This document shows positions 16,246-24,579 of a DNA stretch of 64,000 nucleotides, one piece after another. The stretch spans positions 25,580-89,579 of the IMG/VR virus record IMGVR_UViG_3300042691_016646. One strand, 5' to 3'. How positions within the stretch are numbered: position 1 is the first letter of the stretch; every line of letters begins with the position of its first letter. The position numbers were made by a program, and so were the translations under genes. The notes beneath the pieces are model-generated. The model did not search any database and was not told where the DNA came from. It was given only the letters and a program-made list of their open reading frames with translations. This DNA is from a virus.

Positions 16246-16991
16246 GTGTTACAGTAATATTGAGTGGTTTCAAAAGACCATACTCTGCACAGCAACAATA
16301 TAATGCTATTATAAATCAAACATATAAACCATCAGAGATTATTTTTTGGCAAAATGATTCTGATAAAAAGATTGAATTTCCACCAAGTGTAACATCTAGA
16401 TGCAAATATATTCGGTCAACAGAAAATTATGGAGTTTGGGGAAGATTTGCAATAGCCATGATGGCTAGAAGTGATTATGTGTGCATAATAGATGATGACA
16501 CTATACCCGGATTAAGATGGTTAGAAAATTGCATATCAACCATTAAGGAAAATAATGGTATATTGACTACTAGGGGCGTAATTGCTAACCCTAATAAATT
16601 GAACCAATATCCGGGTCCAGACAGCTATACAGCATTTGGCTGGTGTAATCCTAATGAAAAAACAGTTCAAGTAGACATAGGGTGCCACTGCTGGTTTTTT
16701 GACAGAGATGTATTAAGAGCTTTTTGGGCAGAAGCTCCTCATGCTTTACCTATGAATTATGGTGAAGACATGCATTTGTCATATGTTGCACAAAAACATT
16801 TTAATCTAAAAACATATGTCCCTCCACACCCACAAAACGATACTTCATTATGGGGATCTCAGCCAGATACTGGCAAGAAATATGGAGAAGATGCTGTAGC
16901 CATATCGTGGAATAGTGTTGCAAATCAAGGGATGAATGATTATTGGAATTTCATATTAAGTAATGGATTCAAACCATTGAGGACAGAATGA
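16242..16991 (+). CDS. Glycosyltransferase family 2-like (GT-A fold)
   Basis: 249 residues. SVTVILSGFKRPYSAQQQYN opens a GT-A domain; KPSEIIFWQNDSD is the second strand; YVCIIDDDTIPG (residues 80-90) contains the metal-binding DDD at 84-86. HALPMNYGEDMHLSYVAQKH (about 172-190) supplies the acceptor-side ED pair usual in GT2 enzymes. A Cys/Trp-rich segment (VDIGCHCWFFDRDVLRAFW) precedes it. This is the clearest metal-dependent sugar transferase of the block. ATGA overlaps at both ends. Confidence 0.85.
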   Translation: MSVTVILSGFKRPYSAQQQYNAIINQTYKPSEIIFWQNDSDKKIEFPPSVTSRCKYIRSTENYGVWGRFAIAMMARSDYVCIIDDDTIPGLRWLENCISTIKENNGILTTRGVIANPNKLNQYPGPDSYTAFGWCNPNEKTVQVDIGCHCWFFDRDVLRAFWAEAPHALPMNYGEDMHLSYVAQKHFNLKTYVPPHPQNDTSLWGSQPDTGKKYGEDAVAISWNSVANQGMNDYWNFILSNGFKPLRTE

Positions 16992-17728
16992 AGTTTACTA
17001 CACCGCCAAATAAAGACTTTCTCTCAGATATTAAGATTTTGGAACATGCACTGAAAAATAAAGAAAATATTAGCTTTTCTAAATTTTGTGATGGCGAATG
17101 GTCTGTTATATGTAATCAGCAAATAGATAACAAAGAATTTTGGTTTGATCCAAGTAGTGAAAAGGATCAAATAAAAAGACAGGCTCTAATTAGTGCGTTT
17201 CAATATAAGAATCCAAGATATTTTATTGGAATTACTTGTACCAAAGTTTTTGGATTACAAACTCATAGATTTATGAAACAGATATGTAAGCAAGATGAAG
17301 AACACTTAACATGGGCAGATATATGGGTAAATTCAAACTATCAGTACTATATCAATAACATATTACCTTTGTATAAGAATAGAAATATAGTATTATTCTG
17401 TAATGAGGCTGGAAAAATAGATAAGTTACCATTTGTACCTTATATGGTGGTTCCTCTTAAAAACAATGCTTGGGAATACAATTGGGATTGGGTAGATAAT
17501 TCTAAGATGCTTCTATCTGCAATGCCAGAAAAAAATATGCTCTTTTTGTTTTGCTGTGGACCATTTGGCAATATATTATGTCATAAATTTACTGAATTAT
17601 GCGGCGATCACACTTATCTAGACATAGGGTCTACTTTAAATCCATTTTTGGGATCGGCTGGATTTGATAGACATTATTATCTTGGCAATAACTTCTTTTC
17701 AAACATGATTGGAGAATGGGACCAATGA
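16988..17728 (+). CDS. GT-D fold glycosyltransferase (DUF1792/SP_1767-like)
   Basis: 246 residues. ISFSKFCDGEWSVICN (about 28-43) matches the FxRFGDGE signature of GT-D enzymes, where the DxE (Asp35, Glu37) coordinates the metal and donor. The C-terminal YLDIGSTLNPFLG (about 212-224) matches the second conserved motif (D-x-G-S-x-x-D/N-P) of this family. GT-D transferases such as streptococcal DGT1 extend glycans on Ser-rich repeat glycoproteins, which is noteworthy beside Ser/Thr-rich virion proteins. The 3' end overlaps the next start codon (ATGA). Confidence 0.75.
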   Translation: MKFTTPPNKDFLSDIKILEHALKNKENISFSKFCDGEWSVICNQQIDNKEFWFDPSSEKDQIKRQALISAFQYKNPRYFIGITCTKVFGLQTHRFMKQICKQDEEHLTWADIWVNSNYQYYINNILPLYKNRNIVLFCNEAGKIDKLPFVPYMVVPLKNNAWEYNWDWVDNSKMLLSAMPEKNMLFLFCCGPFGNILCHKFTELCGDHTYLDIGSTLNPFLGSAGFDRHYYLGNNFFSNMIGEWDQ

Positions 17729-18210
17729 ATTTAGGAATATATCTATGTAACTTTTCAGACCAAGAGCAATTGATGCACGTTGGCTCTTTTGTAAATAAAA
17801 ATTTAAACTCTAAGGATATCTATGATATCAGCATTTTTTATGATAATATAGATTTTAACCCACATCATACCCCATGCGGTATGTTTAATTCTACAGACTT
17901 ATGGAGCTTTAATGGAAATTTAATAGTAACTTCATTAGATGCTTTGGCTACTTCTCTAAGGGTTGTAAATAATATTAACATATTTTATTATCACGGATGG
18001 GAAAAAACAAAAAATACATTACATTTAGTTATGTTAACAAAAAATGTCAAAATCATATGCAAGTCAGAAAAAGATGCTAAAGAAATTTATAGATTAACTG
18101 GCAAGAAGGCAATTGGAATATCAGAAAATTTTAATAATATCACAGATCTACTATCAAGGTGTGAAGATGAATACAAATCAAATAATAACAATGTATACCA
18201 AACAACATAA
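17725..18210 (+). CDS. Unknown protein, Rossmann-like, end of the glycosyltransferase block
   Basis: 161 residues from the ATG at 17725, which overlaps the upstream stop (ATGA); an in-frame ATG three codons earlier is less likely. Strands NLGIYLCNFSD, IYDISIFYDN, NLIVTSLDAL and NINIFYYHG followed by VKIICKSEKDAKEIYRLTGK suggest an N-terminal GT-B-like Rossmann domain with no donor domain. It is half the size of a normal transferase. Its last 44 bases overlap the start of a homing endonuclease, so the gene may have been shortened by that insertion, though the overlap could also be original. Confidence 0.5.
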   Translation: MNLGIYLCNFSDQEQLMHVGSFVNKNLNSKDIYDISIFYDNIDFNPHHTPCGMFNSTDLWSFNGNLIVTSLDALATSLRVVNNINIFYYHGWEKTKNTLHLVMLTKNVKIICKSEKDAKEIYRLTGKKAIGISENFNNITDLLSRCEDEYKSNNNNVYQTT

Positions 18211-18934
18211 GAGTACTTATGAAATTGCGGAAGAGTTGAATACTTACCCCAATCGCATAAGACGTATTCTTTTAAAAAGTGGTATTAATCTAAAAACCAA
18301 AAGCGAAGCTCAGAAGAATGCTATAGAAAGCGGAACTGCTGTTCATCCTACTAGTGGTAAGGTTAGAACTAAAGAGGAAAAGTTAAAGATTAGTTCTGGT
18401 CTTAAAAAGTATTGGGATGATATGTCGGATGAGATGTATAAGTCAAGAGTAGATCAGTCAAAAAAGAGATGGGAATCTCTATCAGATGTAGAGAAGGATA
18501 AGATGATGAGTGCTGCTATTAAGAGTATACAGGCGGCTGGTAAAGAAGGCTCTAAGCTAGAAAAATTTTTATATGAAGAAATTACCAAAGGTGGCTACGC
18601 TGTTCAATATCATAAGAAGCAACTCATTCAAAACCAAGACATGGAACTGGATATGTACATCCCGTCCATCAAGACTATAATAGAGGTAGACGGACCTTCT
18701 CACTTCTTGCCCATTTGGGGAGAAGAAAAACTGCAAAAGCAAATCAAAGCTGACACACAAAAAAGTGGTTTAATATTGAGTAAGGGAATGGTCATAATCA
18801 GAATAAAAAACTTATCTGACTCAGTGTGTTTAGCCGATAAAGAAAAGTTGAGACTTGACATTTTGAAATGCTTGGATACAATAAAAGGGTCGTTCCCCCC
18901 AAAATCAGAAAGGTACATAGAGATTGAAATATGA
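18167..18934 (+). CDS. Free-standing homing endonuclease, Vsr-like PD-(D/E)XK type
   Basis: 255 residues from ATG 18167. Residues 5-45 form a helix-turn-helix (KSTYEIAEELNTYPNRIRRILLKSGI); residues 66-125 hold repeated KISSGLKKYW and QSKKRWESLS elements like NUMOD3 DNA-binding modules. The nuclease is C-terminal: Glu132, Asp162 (MELDMYIPS), then IIEVDGPSHF with Glu173, Asp175 and His179, and Asp196 in KADTQKSG. This fits the Vsr-like EDxHD group of phage homing endonucleases. It overlaps the upstream gene by 44 bases and the next by ATGA, and interrupts the run between sugar-transfer and recombination genes. Confidence 0.75.
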   Translation: MNTNQIITMYTKQHKSTYEIAEELNTYPNRIRRILLKSGINLKTKSEAQKNAIESGTAVHPTSGKVRTKEEKLKISSGLKKYWDDMSDEMYKSRVDQSKKRWESLSDVEKDKMMSAAIKSIQAAGKEGSKLEKFLYEEITKGGYAVQYHKKQLIQNQDMELDMYIPSIKTIIEVDGPSHFLPIWGEEKLQKQIKADTQKSGLILSKGMVIIRIKNLSDSVCLADKEKLRLDILKCLDTIKGSFPPKSERYIEIEI

Positions 18935-19686
18935 GTGATATAGCAGCAATTTTTGAAGAAGTAGAACTCGCTACACCTAGTAATACAAATACCTCAGTAA
19001 AGGACATTGTTGTGACAGATGCACCATCGATGCTTTCACCAGAATGGCACGATTATGCGATGACACTGTTTCATCCATCGGAACTTGTAGACGGCCACCC
19101 TCTAGTAGCTGGTCTTAGGCGTGTAGCAGAGCTTATACTGGGGCAGATTGTTTATAGCGGACCAACGCAGGTCTTTCCAGTACAGCGTGATGATCATCAC
19201 GGCAGAGCTACGGTTATATTTAGCGTAGAGTTTGCTAATGGTGTTAGATATGCAGAAGTTGCAGATTCATGGGAAGGTAATACAGACGATAACTTTTGTG
19301 CTTATGCCGTTGCTATTGCTAGCACAAGAGCAGAAGCCAGAGCATTGCGTAAGGCTCTTAAAATCAAGGGTGTTGCCGCAGAAGAATTAACCAAGAAGGA
19401 TACTGCCAAGATTGTTAGAGAAATATCTAACAATAAAGCAGCAAGCGAAGGAGAGTATGACGATCAGAGTAGAATGAGTGATGCACAATACAACTTTATT
19501 GATGTAAAGTGTAAGCAACTCAATATCGATGGAGAGAAGCTATTCGCACGTTTTAATGTGGATAGCGGAAAAAAGGTTTCTAAAAAGATCGCTAGTGAGA
19601 TCATTGATTCACTAAACGATTATCAGCGTGATAAGAGTTCAATTCCACAAGATATTATAGGCTATAAACAGGAGTGGCGTAAATGA
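18931..19686 (+). CDS. Possible recombination/single-strand annealing protein (Rad52-like), unproven
   Basis: 251 residues. The central segment FCAYAVAIASTRAEARALRKALKI (about 122-144) has the helix in which Rad52-type annealing proteins place conserved Thr and Arg residues, preceded by strands RATVIFSVEFANG and RYAEVADSWEG. The C-terminal 60 residues (RMSDAQYNFIDVKCKQLNI) match a small helical domain often appended to phage recombination and ssDNA-related proteins. No catalytic motif is visible. Base composition is richer in G+C than the glycosyltransferase block just upstream. It is followed by a zinc-ribbon gene with four-base overlap, forming a pair. Confidence 0.4.
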   Translation: MSDIAAIFEEVELATPSNTNTSVKDIVVTDAPSMLSPEWHDYAMTLFHPSELVDGHPLVAGLRRVAELILGQIVYSGPTQVFPVQRDDHHGRATVIFSVEFANGVRYAEVADSWEGNTDDNFCAYAVAIASTRAEARALRKALKIKGVAAEELTKKDTAKIVREISNNKAASEGEYDDQSRMSDAQYNFIDVKCKQLNIDGEKLFARFNVDSGKKVSKKIASEIIDSLNDYQRDKSSIPQDIIGYKQEWRK

Positions 19687-20018
19687 AGATTCTATATACA
19701 ACAAAGAATGGCAGACTACAAGCAGAAATAGAGGGCGAATCACAGAAGGATCTATTTAATGAACTAAGTAGATTTCAAGAAGTATTTGAAGAAACCACAT
19801 GCAGTAAGTGTGGATCTGATGATATTCGATTTGTGGTGCGTACCGTTGATGATAACCAGTATTACGAACTTCGTTGTATGAAGTGCGGTGCTAGACTATC
19901 ATTTGGTGTCCACAAGAAGGGTGGCGGGTTATTCCCAAAGCGTAAGGATAACGAAGGTAACTGGCTACCCGATAACGGTTGGGTCAAATGGAATCCAAAG
20001 ACGGAGAAGCCCGAATGA
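19683..20018 (+). CDS. Small zinc-ribbon protein
   Basis: 111 residues. Two CxxC knuckles, CSKCGSDDIRF (about 40) and LRCMKCGARLSF (about 64), make a classic four-cysteine zinc ribbon. The remainder is short, with a basic, Lys- and Trp-rich C-terminus (GVHKKGGGLFPKRKD). It is translationally coupled (ATGA) to the recombination-type gene upstream and overlaps the next gene the same way. A nucleic-acid binding accessory role is the simple inference; no specific family function is recognised. Confidence 0.6.
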   Translation: MKILYTTKNGRLQAEIEGESQKDLFNELSRFQEVFEETTCSKCGSDDIRFVVRTVDDNQYYELRCMKCGARLSFGVHKKGGGLFPKRKDNEGNWLPDNGWVKWNPKTEKPE

Positions 20019-20299
20019 AATATTTAGCAGTACTATTTATGCTGATAGCATTATCCAAGGATGGATATGCTAATCAGATTTATTTAGTTCCTCAACCTCA
20101 ACAGATTATTGTTCAACAGCCAGTAATAATTACACAAACTATGGTATATCAAGCACCACAAGTATTTGTAACTGTTCCTGTGCCAGTGGTAGTTTATCCT
20201 CAACCAATTATTGATCAAAGAATTTATTGGGGCTATCCTTACTATACAACAACACCTATGCCGGTCATACAACATCGACATAGGTGCTGGAATTACTAA
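20015..20299 (+). CDS. Small exported Gln/Pro/Val/Tyr-rich protein with Sec signal peptide
   Basis: 94 residues from ATG 20015 (ATGA overlap with the zinc-ribbon gene; an earlier ATG at 19979 would bury the signal peptide). MKYLAVLFMLIALSKDGYAN is a clear signal peptide with a likely cleavage after GYA. The mature part is low-complexity: VPQPQQIIVQQPVIITQ, then alternating Val-Pro and Tyr-Pro pairs, ending in HRHRCWNY. I know no phage protein like it; it looks like small secreted bacterial proteins. It is the last gene of the rightward unit, followed ten bases later by the terminator. Confidence 0.6.
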   Translation: MKYLAVLFMLIALSKDGYANQIYLVPQPQQIIVQQPVIITQTMVYQAPQVFVTVPVPVVVYPQPIIDQRIYWGYPYYTTTPMPVIQHRHRCWNY

Positions 20300-20305
20300 G
20301 AATTT

Positions 20306-20333
20306 AAGGGGGCGGGAAACCGCCCCTTTATTT
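20306..20333 (+). terminator. Rho-independent terminator between convergent units
   Basis: Perfect 7-bp stem GGGGCGG / CCGCCCC with a GAAA tetraloop (20309-20326), extended by flanking A-T pairs and followed by TTTATTTC. It starts ten bases after the rightward unit's last stop codon and immediately follows the leftward stop at 20328-20330, so it can serve both directions, although the minus-strand U tract is weaker. Confidence 0.85.
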
Positions 20334-20423
20334 CATATATAAGAAAAACCAAGTTATAAAAGATCCCAATAGCATTCCTAATGAGCTTATAAAAAACAGG
20401 AATTTATTTATTGGATCTTTCAT
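20328..20423 (-). CDS. 31-residue single-span membrane peptide
   Basis: Small ORF at the end of the virion unit. ATG (20423-20421) overlaps the TGA of the upstream structural gene as ATGA, so it is translationally coupled. The product begins MKDPINKF and continues with one hydrophobic segment of about 21 residues (LFFISSLGMLLGSFITWFFL) ending YMK. N-terminal charge and length are those of small phage membrane peptides (pinholin-like, or superinfection or lysis modulators), but no function can be assigned. The terminator hairpin follows within two bases. Support is the coupling, the full-length hydrophobic span and the absence of any other use for this stretch. Confidence 0.55.
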   Translation of the reverse strand: MKDPINKFLFFISSLGMLLGSFITWFFLYMK

Positions 20424-21151
20424 AGGTATTCTACGGTGTAGTATAGTCCATAATTAGTTTTGCTTCCAATTGCTTCTGGTTCCGAACTAAGAGCAATATA
20501 CCAATCGTGTTGCATAGATTGATGAGCAATACCACTTTGAGAAGTATACCCAAGGGCTGAATCGCTATCAGTAGTGCTAGTATTTAATCCGCTCATGCCG
20601 GGAGAAGGTGTAAGTGCCAAATCAGTCTGAGCAGCTGGACTGCCAGCTGGACCCGGAGAAAATTCTTTCCATACAAAATCAGAAACACCCCTTAAAGCCA
20701 AGCTAGCCTTAGAAGGATCAGAAGAAGGCTTACGGGCTTCGTATACCCAAGTTGTAACTCCGCTTGCTGGCTTATCAATACCATGATCCCTTGCAAAGAT
20801 TCTTAATTTACCATTTTGAACACGAACAGGTGTGCTATGAGTAAATCTTACATTGAGTGGGCAAAGGTAATTAGATAATTTATCTAGATCTATAGGGGTG
20901 GCACTATTTACGCTGACTGTACCTTTGCTGGAATTATTGACTCCACTGGCGACTTTAGCGGTATTATTTAATCTTGGCCCCGAATTTGTACCATCAGCAT
21001 TAGTAATCCATGTGGTACTCTGCTGGGAACCTACTGGAACTGAAACACCAAAATCCAACCCGTAGAATCCTATACCGGATCCTAAATCGTGCCTAATTAA
21101 ATTATCTCCACCGGCAGACAAGAAATTACCATAAAATTTGATTTCAGCCAT
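20420..21151 (-). CDS. Virion structural protein, unknown
   Basis: 243 residues, soluble, no signal or membrane segment. Rich in Ser, Gly and Thr and in short beta strands (ISFYGLDFGVSVPVG-type, CPLNVRFTHSTPVRV, LRIFARDHG), as is usual for tail tip or decoration proteins. Last large gene of the virion unit, directly after the 1122-residue protein, and preceded by GGGAG at a good spacing and by a copy of the putative late promoter motif (21175-21196). Extra promoter capacity for a 3'-terminal gene suggests that the protein is needed in quantity. No family is recognised. Confidence 0.6.
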   Translation of the reverse strand: MAEIKFYGNFLSAGGDNLIRHDLGSGIGFYGLDFGVSVPVGSQQSTTWITNADGTNSGPRLNNTAKVASGVNNSSKGTVSVNSATPIDLDKLSNYLCPLNVRFTHSTPVRVQNGKLRIFARDHGIDKPASGVTTWVYEARKPSSDPSKASLALRGVSDFVWKEFSPGPAGSPAAQTDLALTPSPGMSGLNTSTTDSDSALGYTSQSGIAHQSMQHDWYIALSSEPEAIGSKTNYGLYYTVEYL

Positions 21152-21174
21152 AGAATTCTCCCTATATTTGTGGG

Positions 21175-21196
21175 TTATATTGTAATATACACTTTT
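21175..21196 (-). promoter_or_regulatory. Putative late promoter motif, third (diverged) copy
   Basis: Minus-strand AAAAGTGTATATTACAATATAA, sharing GTGTATA and the following A/T pattern with the copies at 53337-53358 and 59593-59614. Its GTGTATA ends 35 bases before the ATG at 21151, against 39 in the other two. Confidence 0.4.
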
Positions 21197-21197
21197 A

Positions 21198-24100
21198 TTA
21201 GATTGACGTTATTTCTAAGTTAACATATCTTGCTGGTGGCACAGAGTACCCTTCCCATGTAACTCCAGCCTCTGGATAATTCAATATATCATTGGCAAAA
21301 AATAGAAAAATATCATATTTTCCAGTATCATTTTTGCTTAATGAAAAAGTTGTTGTTTTAGTGCCAGTAACGAAACCACGATTATTTCCTTCTCCATTAT
21401 TATCTTCTGGAGTAATTTTTTTGGCACCATAAAATCCTATTTTATCTGTAACCAATTTTTCTATTACTTTTCCGCTGTTTAATTTGATAATAGCAGGAAT
21501 ACCACCAGTAGATGGTAATGTAGCTGGAATTGGTCCACTAAAAAATGGATTACTAGTTCCATTATTTGAGGTTTCTCCGTAAGCCTCAATCCCCTCATTC
21601 TCCTCGTCAAGAGTCAACCCTGTTATTCCTCCATTGCCACTTATTTCAGAAATAATAAATTTTGCTGGTTTTGTACCTATTGAAAAAGTGACTGGATCAT
21701 TTTCTTTATAACCAGTACCACCACTTTCAATTACAATAGAAGTTGGACTAGCTCCAATAACTTTCTTAATATATGTAAAACCGCCATTAGTAAGTAACAT
21801 ATTTCTACGAATTTTGTTCTTACGTGTTGGTATAGTTTTTTGAGTTTGAACCGGCGTTCCGGGTGACAAAGTAACCTCTTCAAAATCTACAGATGTACCA
21901 GAAGCATTAAACTGCATGGGCGTAAAATATCTACTATCATATATAGTGTCAGGACAATGATCATATACAGCGCACCATAGAGCAGTAGACCCTAACTCTT
22001 TAATTTGGTCTGTTCCTAAACTACCACCCCACTGAACAATATCAAAAGTTCGATTTTGACCACCTAAATCTTGAATAAATAATGACAATCCAGTAAAAAA
22101 GCTAGAAAATCCTCCACCAGCTATATTAGTTTTACTATATGCTAACATGCCGAGCATATTAGAAGTTTTTAGCTCTATCGCTCCTCCATTTGGCAATGAG
22201 AATGTACCTTTAGTACCAATTATTCCCATTACATTAGAGCTTTCATTAGTACTAGCATTTGGTAGTAACTCTGGACCACCGTCTGGAGTGTCGGCTCTAA
22301 CTGGTGGACCAATAGTAGAAAAATCAACCCCATTTGACAACCTATTACAAAAAGATATTCTACCTTCTACTGATCCATCAGCCTCAAGCTGTGGCCTTGA
22401 TGTTAATTCCATTCTAGTCCATGCTTTACCAAAAAAACCAGCATCTGCACTAAATCCAGCTTTGTTAGCACCTATAACAGTCAAGTTTGCTGCTAAGTTG
22501 GAATATCCACCGTTTATGGCTCTTTGTGATCCAAGACCTTCATTCTTTATGTAGGTATCAGACAAAGCTAATTCTACTGAGAGTGGAGTAAACTGTAGAT
22601 TAGTAGAATCAGTTGGAGATAAAGCGTATACATCTTTCCCTCCAGATGCTTTGATCCAATCTCCCTTTATTGGATCCATCATGTATTTAATTAAACTGTC
22701 ACAATAAGTAGATTTGGGAATCATAGCCAATACTAACTTTGACATTTGTAATGTTTGATTACGAGAAGAATTTAGTGCGATTTGTGCTGGCATATGATAA
22801 AAATATACATCTTTTAAATTAAACTTTCCTACTTGAACTGTATTTGTATATTGATTAAAATTGAGACTGCCGGGATCATATATCTTCATACTAGGATTAG
22901 CTGATGTTGCTGATTTGATATCTCTGGTTCTTGTAACACCGGCAGATGCATATCCGTTAGGAAAATACATACCCCAGCTTACAGGAACACTATTTGCTGC
23001 TACTCCAGTATCTGCATCATATATTTCAGTTCTTTTGATAACAGTATTTAATAATCTATTTGGACCAGCATTATTGCCTCCTAAGTCTTTAGTAATTATA
23101 TCAGCATCATAAAATTGCATATAATTTAAACTAGGAAAATTATTTAAAGAGTAGGAAGTGAAATTATTAATTGCTGAGTCATTTATTCCACCCATATTTA
23201 TTGATCCATTGCTATTCAGACTGTATTCAATTTTATCTGAATCGCCAGTGTAATATAAATTCAATAGTCTCAATCTACCTAAATCATTATTAGCTACATT
23301 ATCAGTAAAAGATGTACTCGGTAGACTATCGTAAAATCGACTACGAACATGGTCTTGATAGTTAGATGGCTCAAGAAATCTAGTATCATTGTAGTTTCTA
23401 AAAAATCCCTTTGCATTTACTATATATTTTTGTATTTGTGACCATTCTATAGTTAACTTTTTAGCAACAGATGATCCATTTGTAAGTGGAACTGGCACCC
23501 AATCTCCGTTTATCTGGCTGGCCAAGCAAATTTCACCTTTAACATAAGATCGTGGACTTCTATTAACAAGAATAATTTTTTCTTTTTCAGATGTATTGCA
23601 CCCCATTGAACACGGAACACATAAGTGTGGATTTCCTTTTTCTGTACTCATAACCATAGCAATGCCGCTATTAAATGGAGTTTTTAATGATTCGTTGTCA
23701 ACATTGTCAACATTCAAAGGTAAATCGGCTAACGATACACCGGGAAGGTCATCTAAAAGTTTACAATATGTTTGAGTAGTTCCTGACTCCCACTCTCCAG
23801 TGCCTCTGTTAAAATGCATCCTTAATGGACCAGCAACAGTATTATTAGGATTTTTTATTCCACCAACATCTGGGGCAGAAAAAGCTCCCGGTCCAAGATT
23901 TTCACTTAAATTAAAAGCGTGTTGTCTTCCAGTTGCTGTCATCCCTACACCAGCAACAACTGGCGGCTGAAACGCTAAACTCCTGTTATTGCCATCACCC
24001 TTAGACTGTAAAAATAAACTTACTACACCACTTGAAGCTGTCGTTAAAATAGAATACCCATTAACATCAAAATTTATACATCCAGATAAACTGTTATTAA

Positions 24101-24566
24101 TTTTAGACCATATGTATTTTATATTGTATGCTTCTAAACTGCCATCATCTTTTATCCAGCCCTTTTGAAATAAATCAAATTTTTCTTGAAATAATTGTAA
24201 AGTATTGTATACTGTTCCTCCACCCGTTCCGTTTGATCCGCTAGGAGTCCAAAAAATATTGTCTTCATCTGAACCAGAATTAGTAGTATATAAATATCGC
24301 TTGGTATCTTTTTCAAATCTATATATTATTAATGTGGCACTATCCCCAATGAGCTTTGGCTTGATGCTATCCAACCCGCCGCTCAAATACTCACTAATAT
24401 CTGGATCATTTTCTTCTCTCCCGTTCTTGCGTCTTTTCCCAAATTTTTCTATACTATTTCTAGTGTATGAAGCTAATCCTATGTCATGCAATTTTTTATC
24501 AGATGTAACATAGTAATGATAATTTCTTACGCTAGATCCAGAACGTGAGTTAAAAAATTCTGTCAT
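21198..24566 (-). CDS. Large tail/baseplate-type structural protein
   Basis: 1122 residues. AAGGA precedes the ATG. No enzymatic motif is seen. Near residue 930 it carries IVIESGGTGYKENDPVTFSI followed by GNGGITGLTLDEENEG, the GGxGY repeat that recurs in phage structural proteins and forms small beta-prisms. A CxxCSMGC cysteine group lies near residue 317. The rest is Asn/Ser/Gly-rich beta-type sequence without internal repeats that I can see. Position after the 1572-residue protein and other giants points to the tail tip, baseplate or fibre region. Not recognised as a named family. Confidence 0.65.
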   Translation of the reverse strand: MTEFFNSRSGSSVRNYHYYVTSDKKLHDIGLASYTRNSIEKFGKRRKNGREENDPDISEYLSGGLDSIKPKLIGDSATLIIYRFEKDTKRYLYTTNSGSDEDNIFWTPSGSNGTGGGTVYNTLQLFQEKFDLFQKGWIKDDGSLEAYNIKYIWSKINNSLSGCINFDVNGYSILTTASSGVVSLFLQSKGDGNNRSLAFQPPVVAGVGMTATGRQHAFNLSENLGPGAFSAPDVGGIKNPNNTVAGPLRMHFNRGTGEWESGTTQTYCKLLDDLPGVSLADLPLNVDNVDNESLKTPFNSGIAMVMSTEKGNPHLCVPCSMGCNTSEKEKIILVNRSPRSYVKGEICLASQINGDWVPVPLTNGSSVAKKLTIEWSQIQKYIVNAKGFFRNYNDTRFLEPSNYQDHVRSRFYDSLPSTSFTDNVANNDLGRLRLLNLYYTGDSDKIEYSLNSNGSINMGGINDSAINNFTSYSLNNFPSLNYMQFYDADIITKDLGGNNAGPNRLLNTVIKRTEIYDADTGVAANSVPVSWGMYFPNGYASAGVTRTRDIKSATSANPSMKIYDPGSLNFNQYTNTVQVGKFNLKDVYFYHMPAQIALNSSRNQTLQMSKLVLAMIPKSTYCDSLIKYMMDPIKGDWIKASGGKDVYALSPTDSTNLQFTPLSVELALSDTYIKNEGLGSQRAINGGYSNLAANLTVIGANKAGFSADAGFFGKAWTRMELTSRPQLEADGSVEGRISFCNRLSNGVDFSTIGPPVRADTPDGGPELLPNASTNESSNVMGIIGTKGTFSLPNGGAIELKTSNMLGMLAYSKTNIAGGGFSSFFTGLSLFIQDLGGQNRTFDIVQWGGSLGTDQIKELGSTALWCAVYDHCPDTIYDSRYFTPMQFNASGTSVDFEEVTLSPGTPVQTQKTIPTRKNKIRRNMLLTNGGFTYIKKVIGASPTSIVIESGGTGYKENDPVTFSIGTKPAKFIISEISGNGGITGLTLDEENEGIEAYGETSNNGTSNPFFSGPIPATLPSTGGIPAIIKLNSGKVIEKLVTDKIGFYGAKKITPEDNNGEGNNRGFVTGTKTTTFSLSKNDTGKYDIFLFFANDILNYPEAGVTWEGYSVPPARYVNLEITSI

Positions 24567-24579
24567 TTGTTTTTCCTTA

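Noticed and set aside
20359-20420. Imperfect inverted repeat as a minus-strand terminator
   Set aside because: AAAGATCC...GGATCTTT and ATTCCT...AGGAAT arms exist but fall inside the 31-residue ORF with a large loop; the GC-rich hairpin at 20309-20326 is far stronger.
22147-22554. Plus-strand ORFs over the virion genes (22147, 42717, 43194, 47178, 48951, 61713 and others)
   Set aside because: They are antisense shadows of long, motif-supported minus-strand genes and have atypical composition (for example Val/Leu runs over the Ser/Thr repeats).
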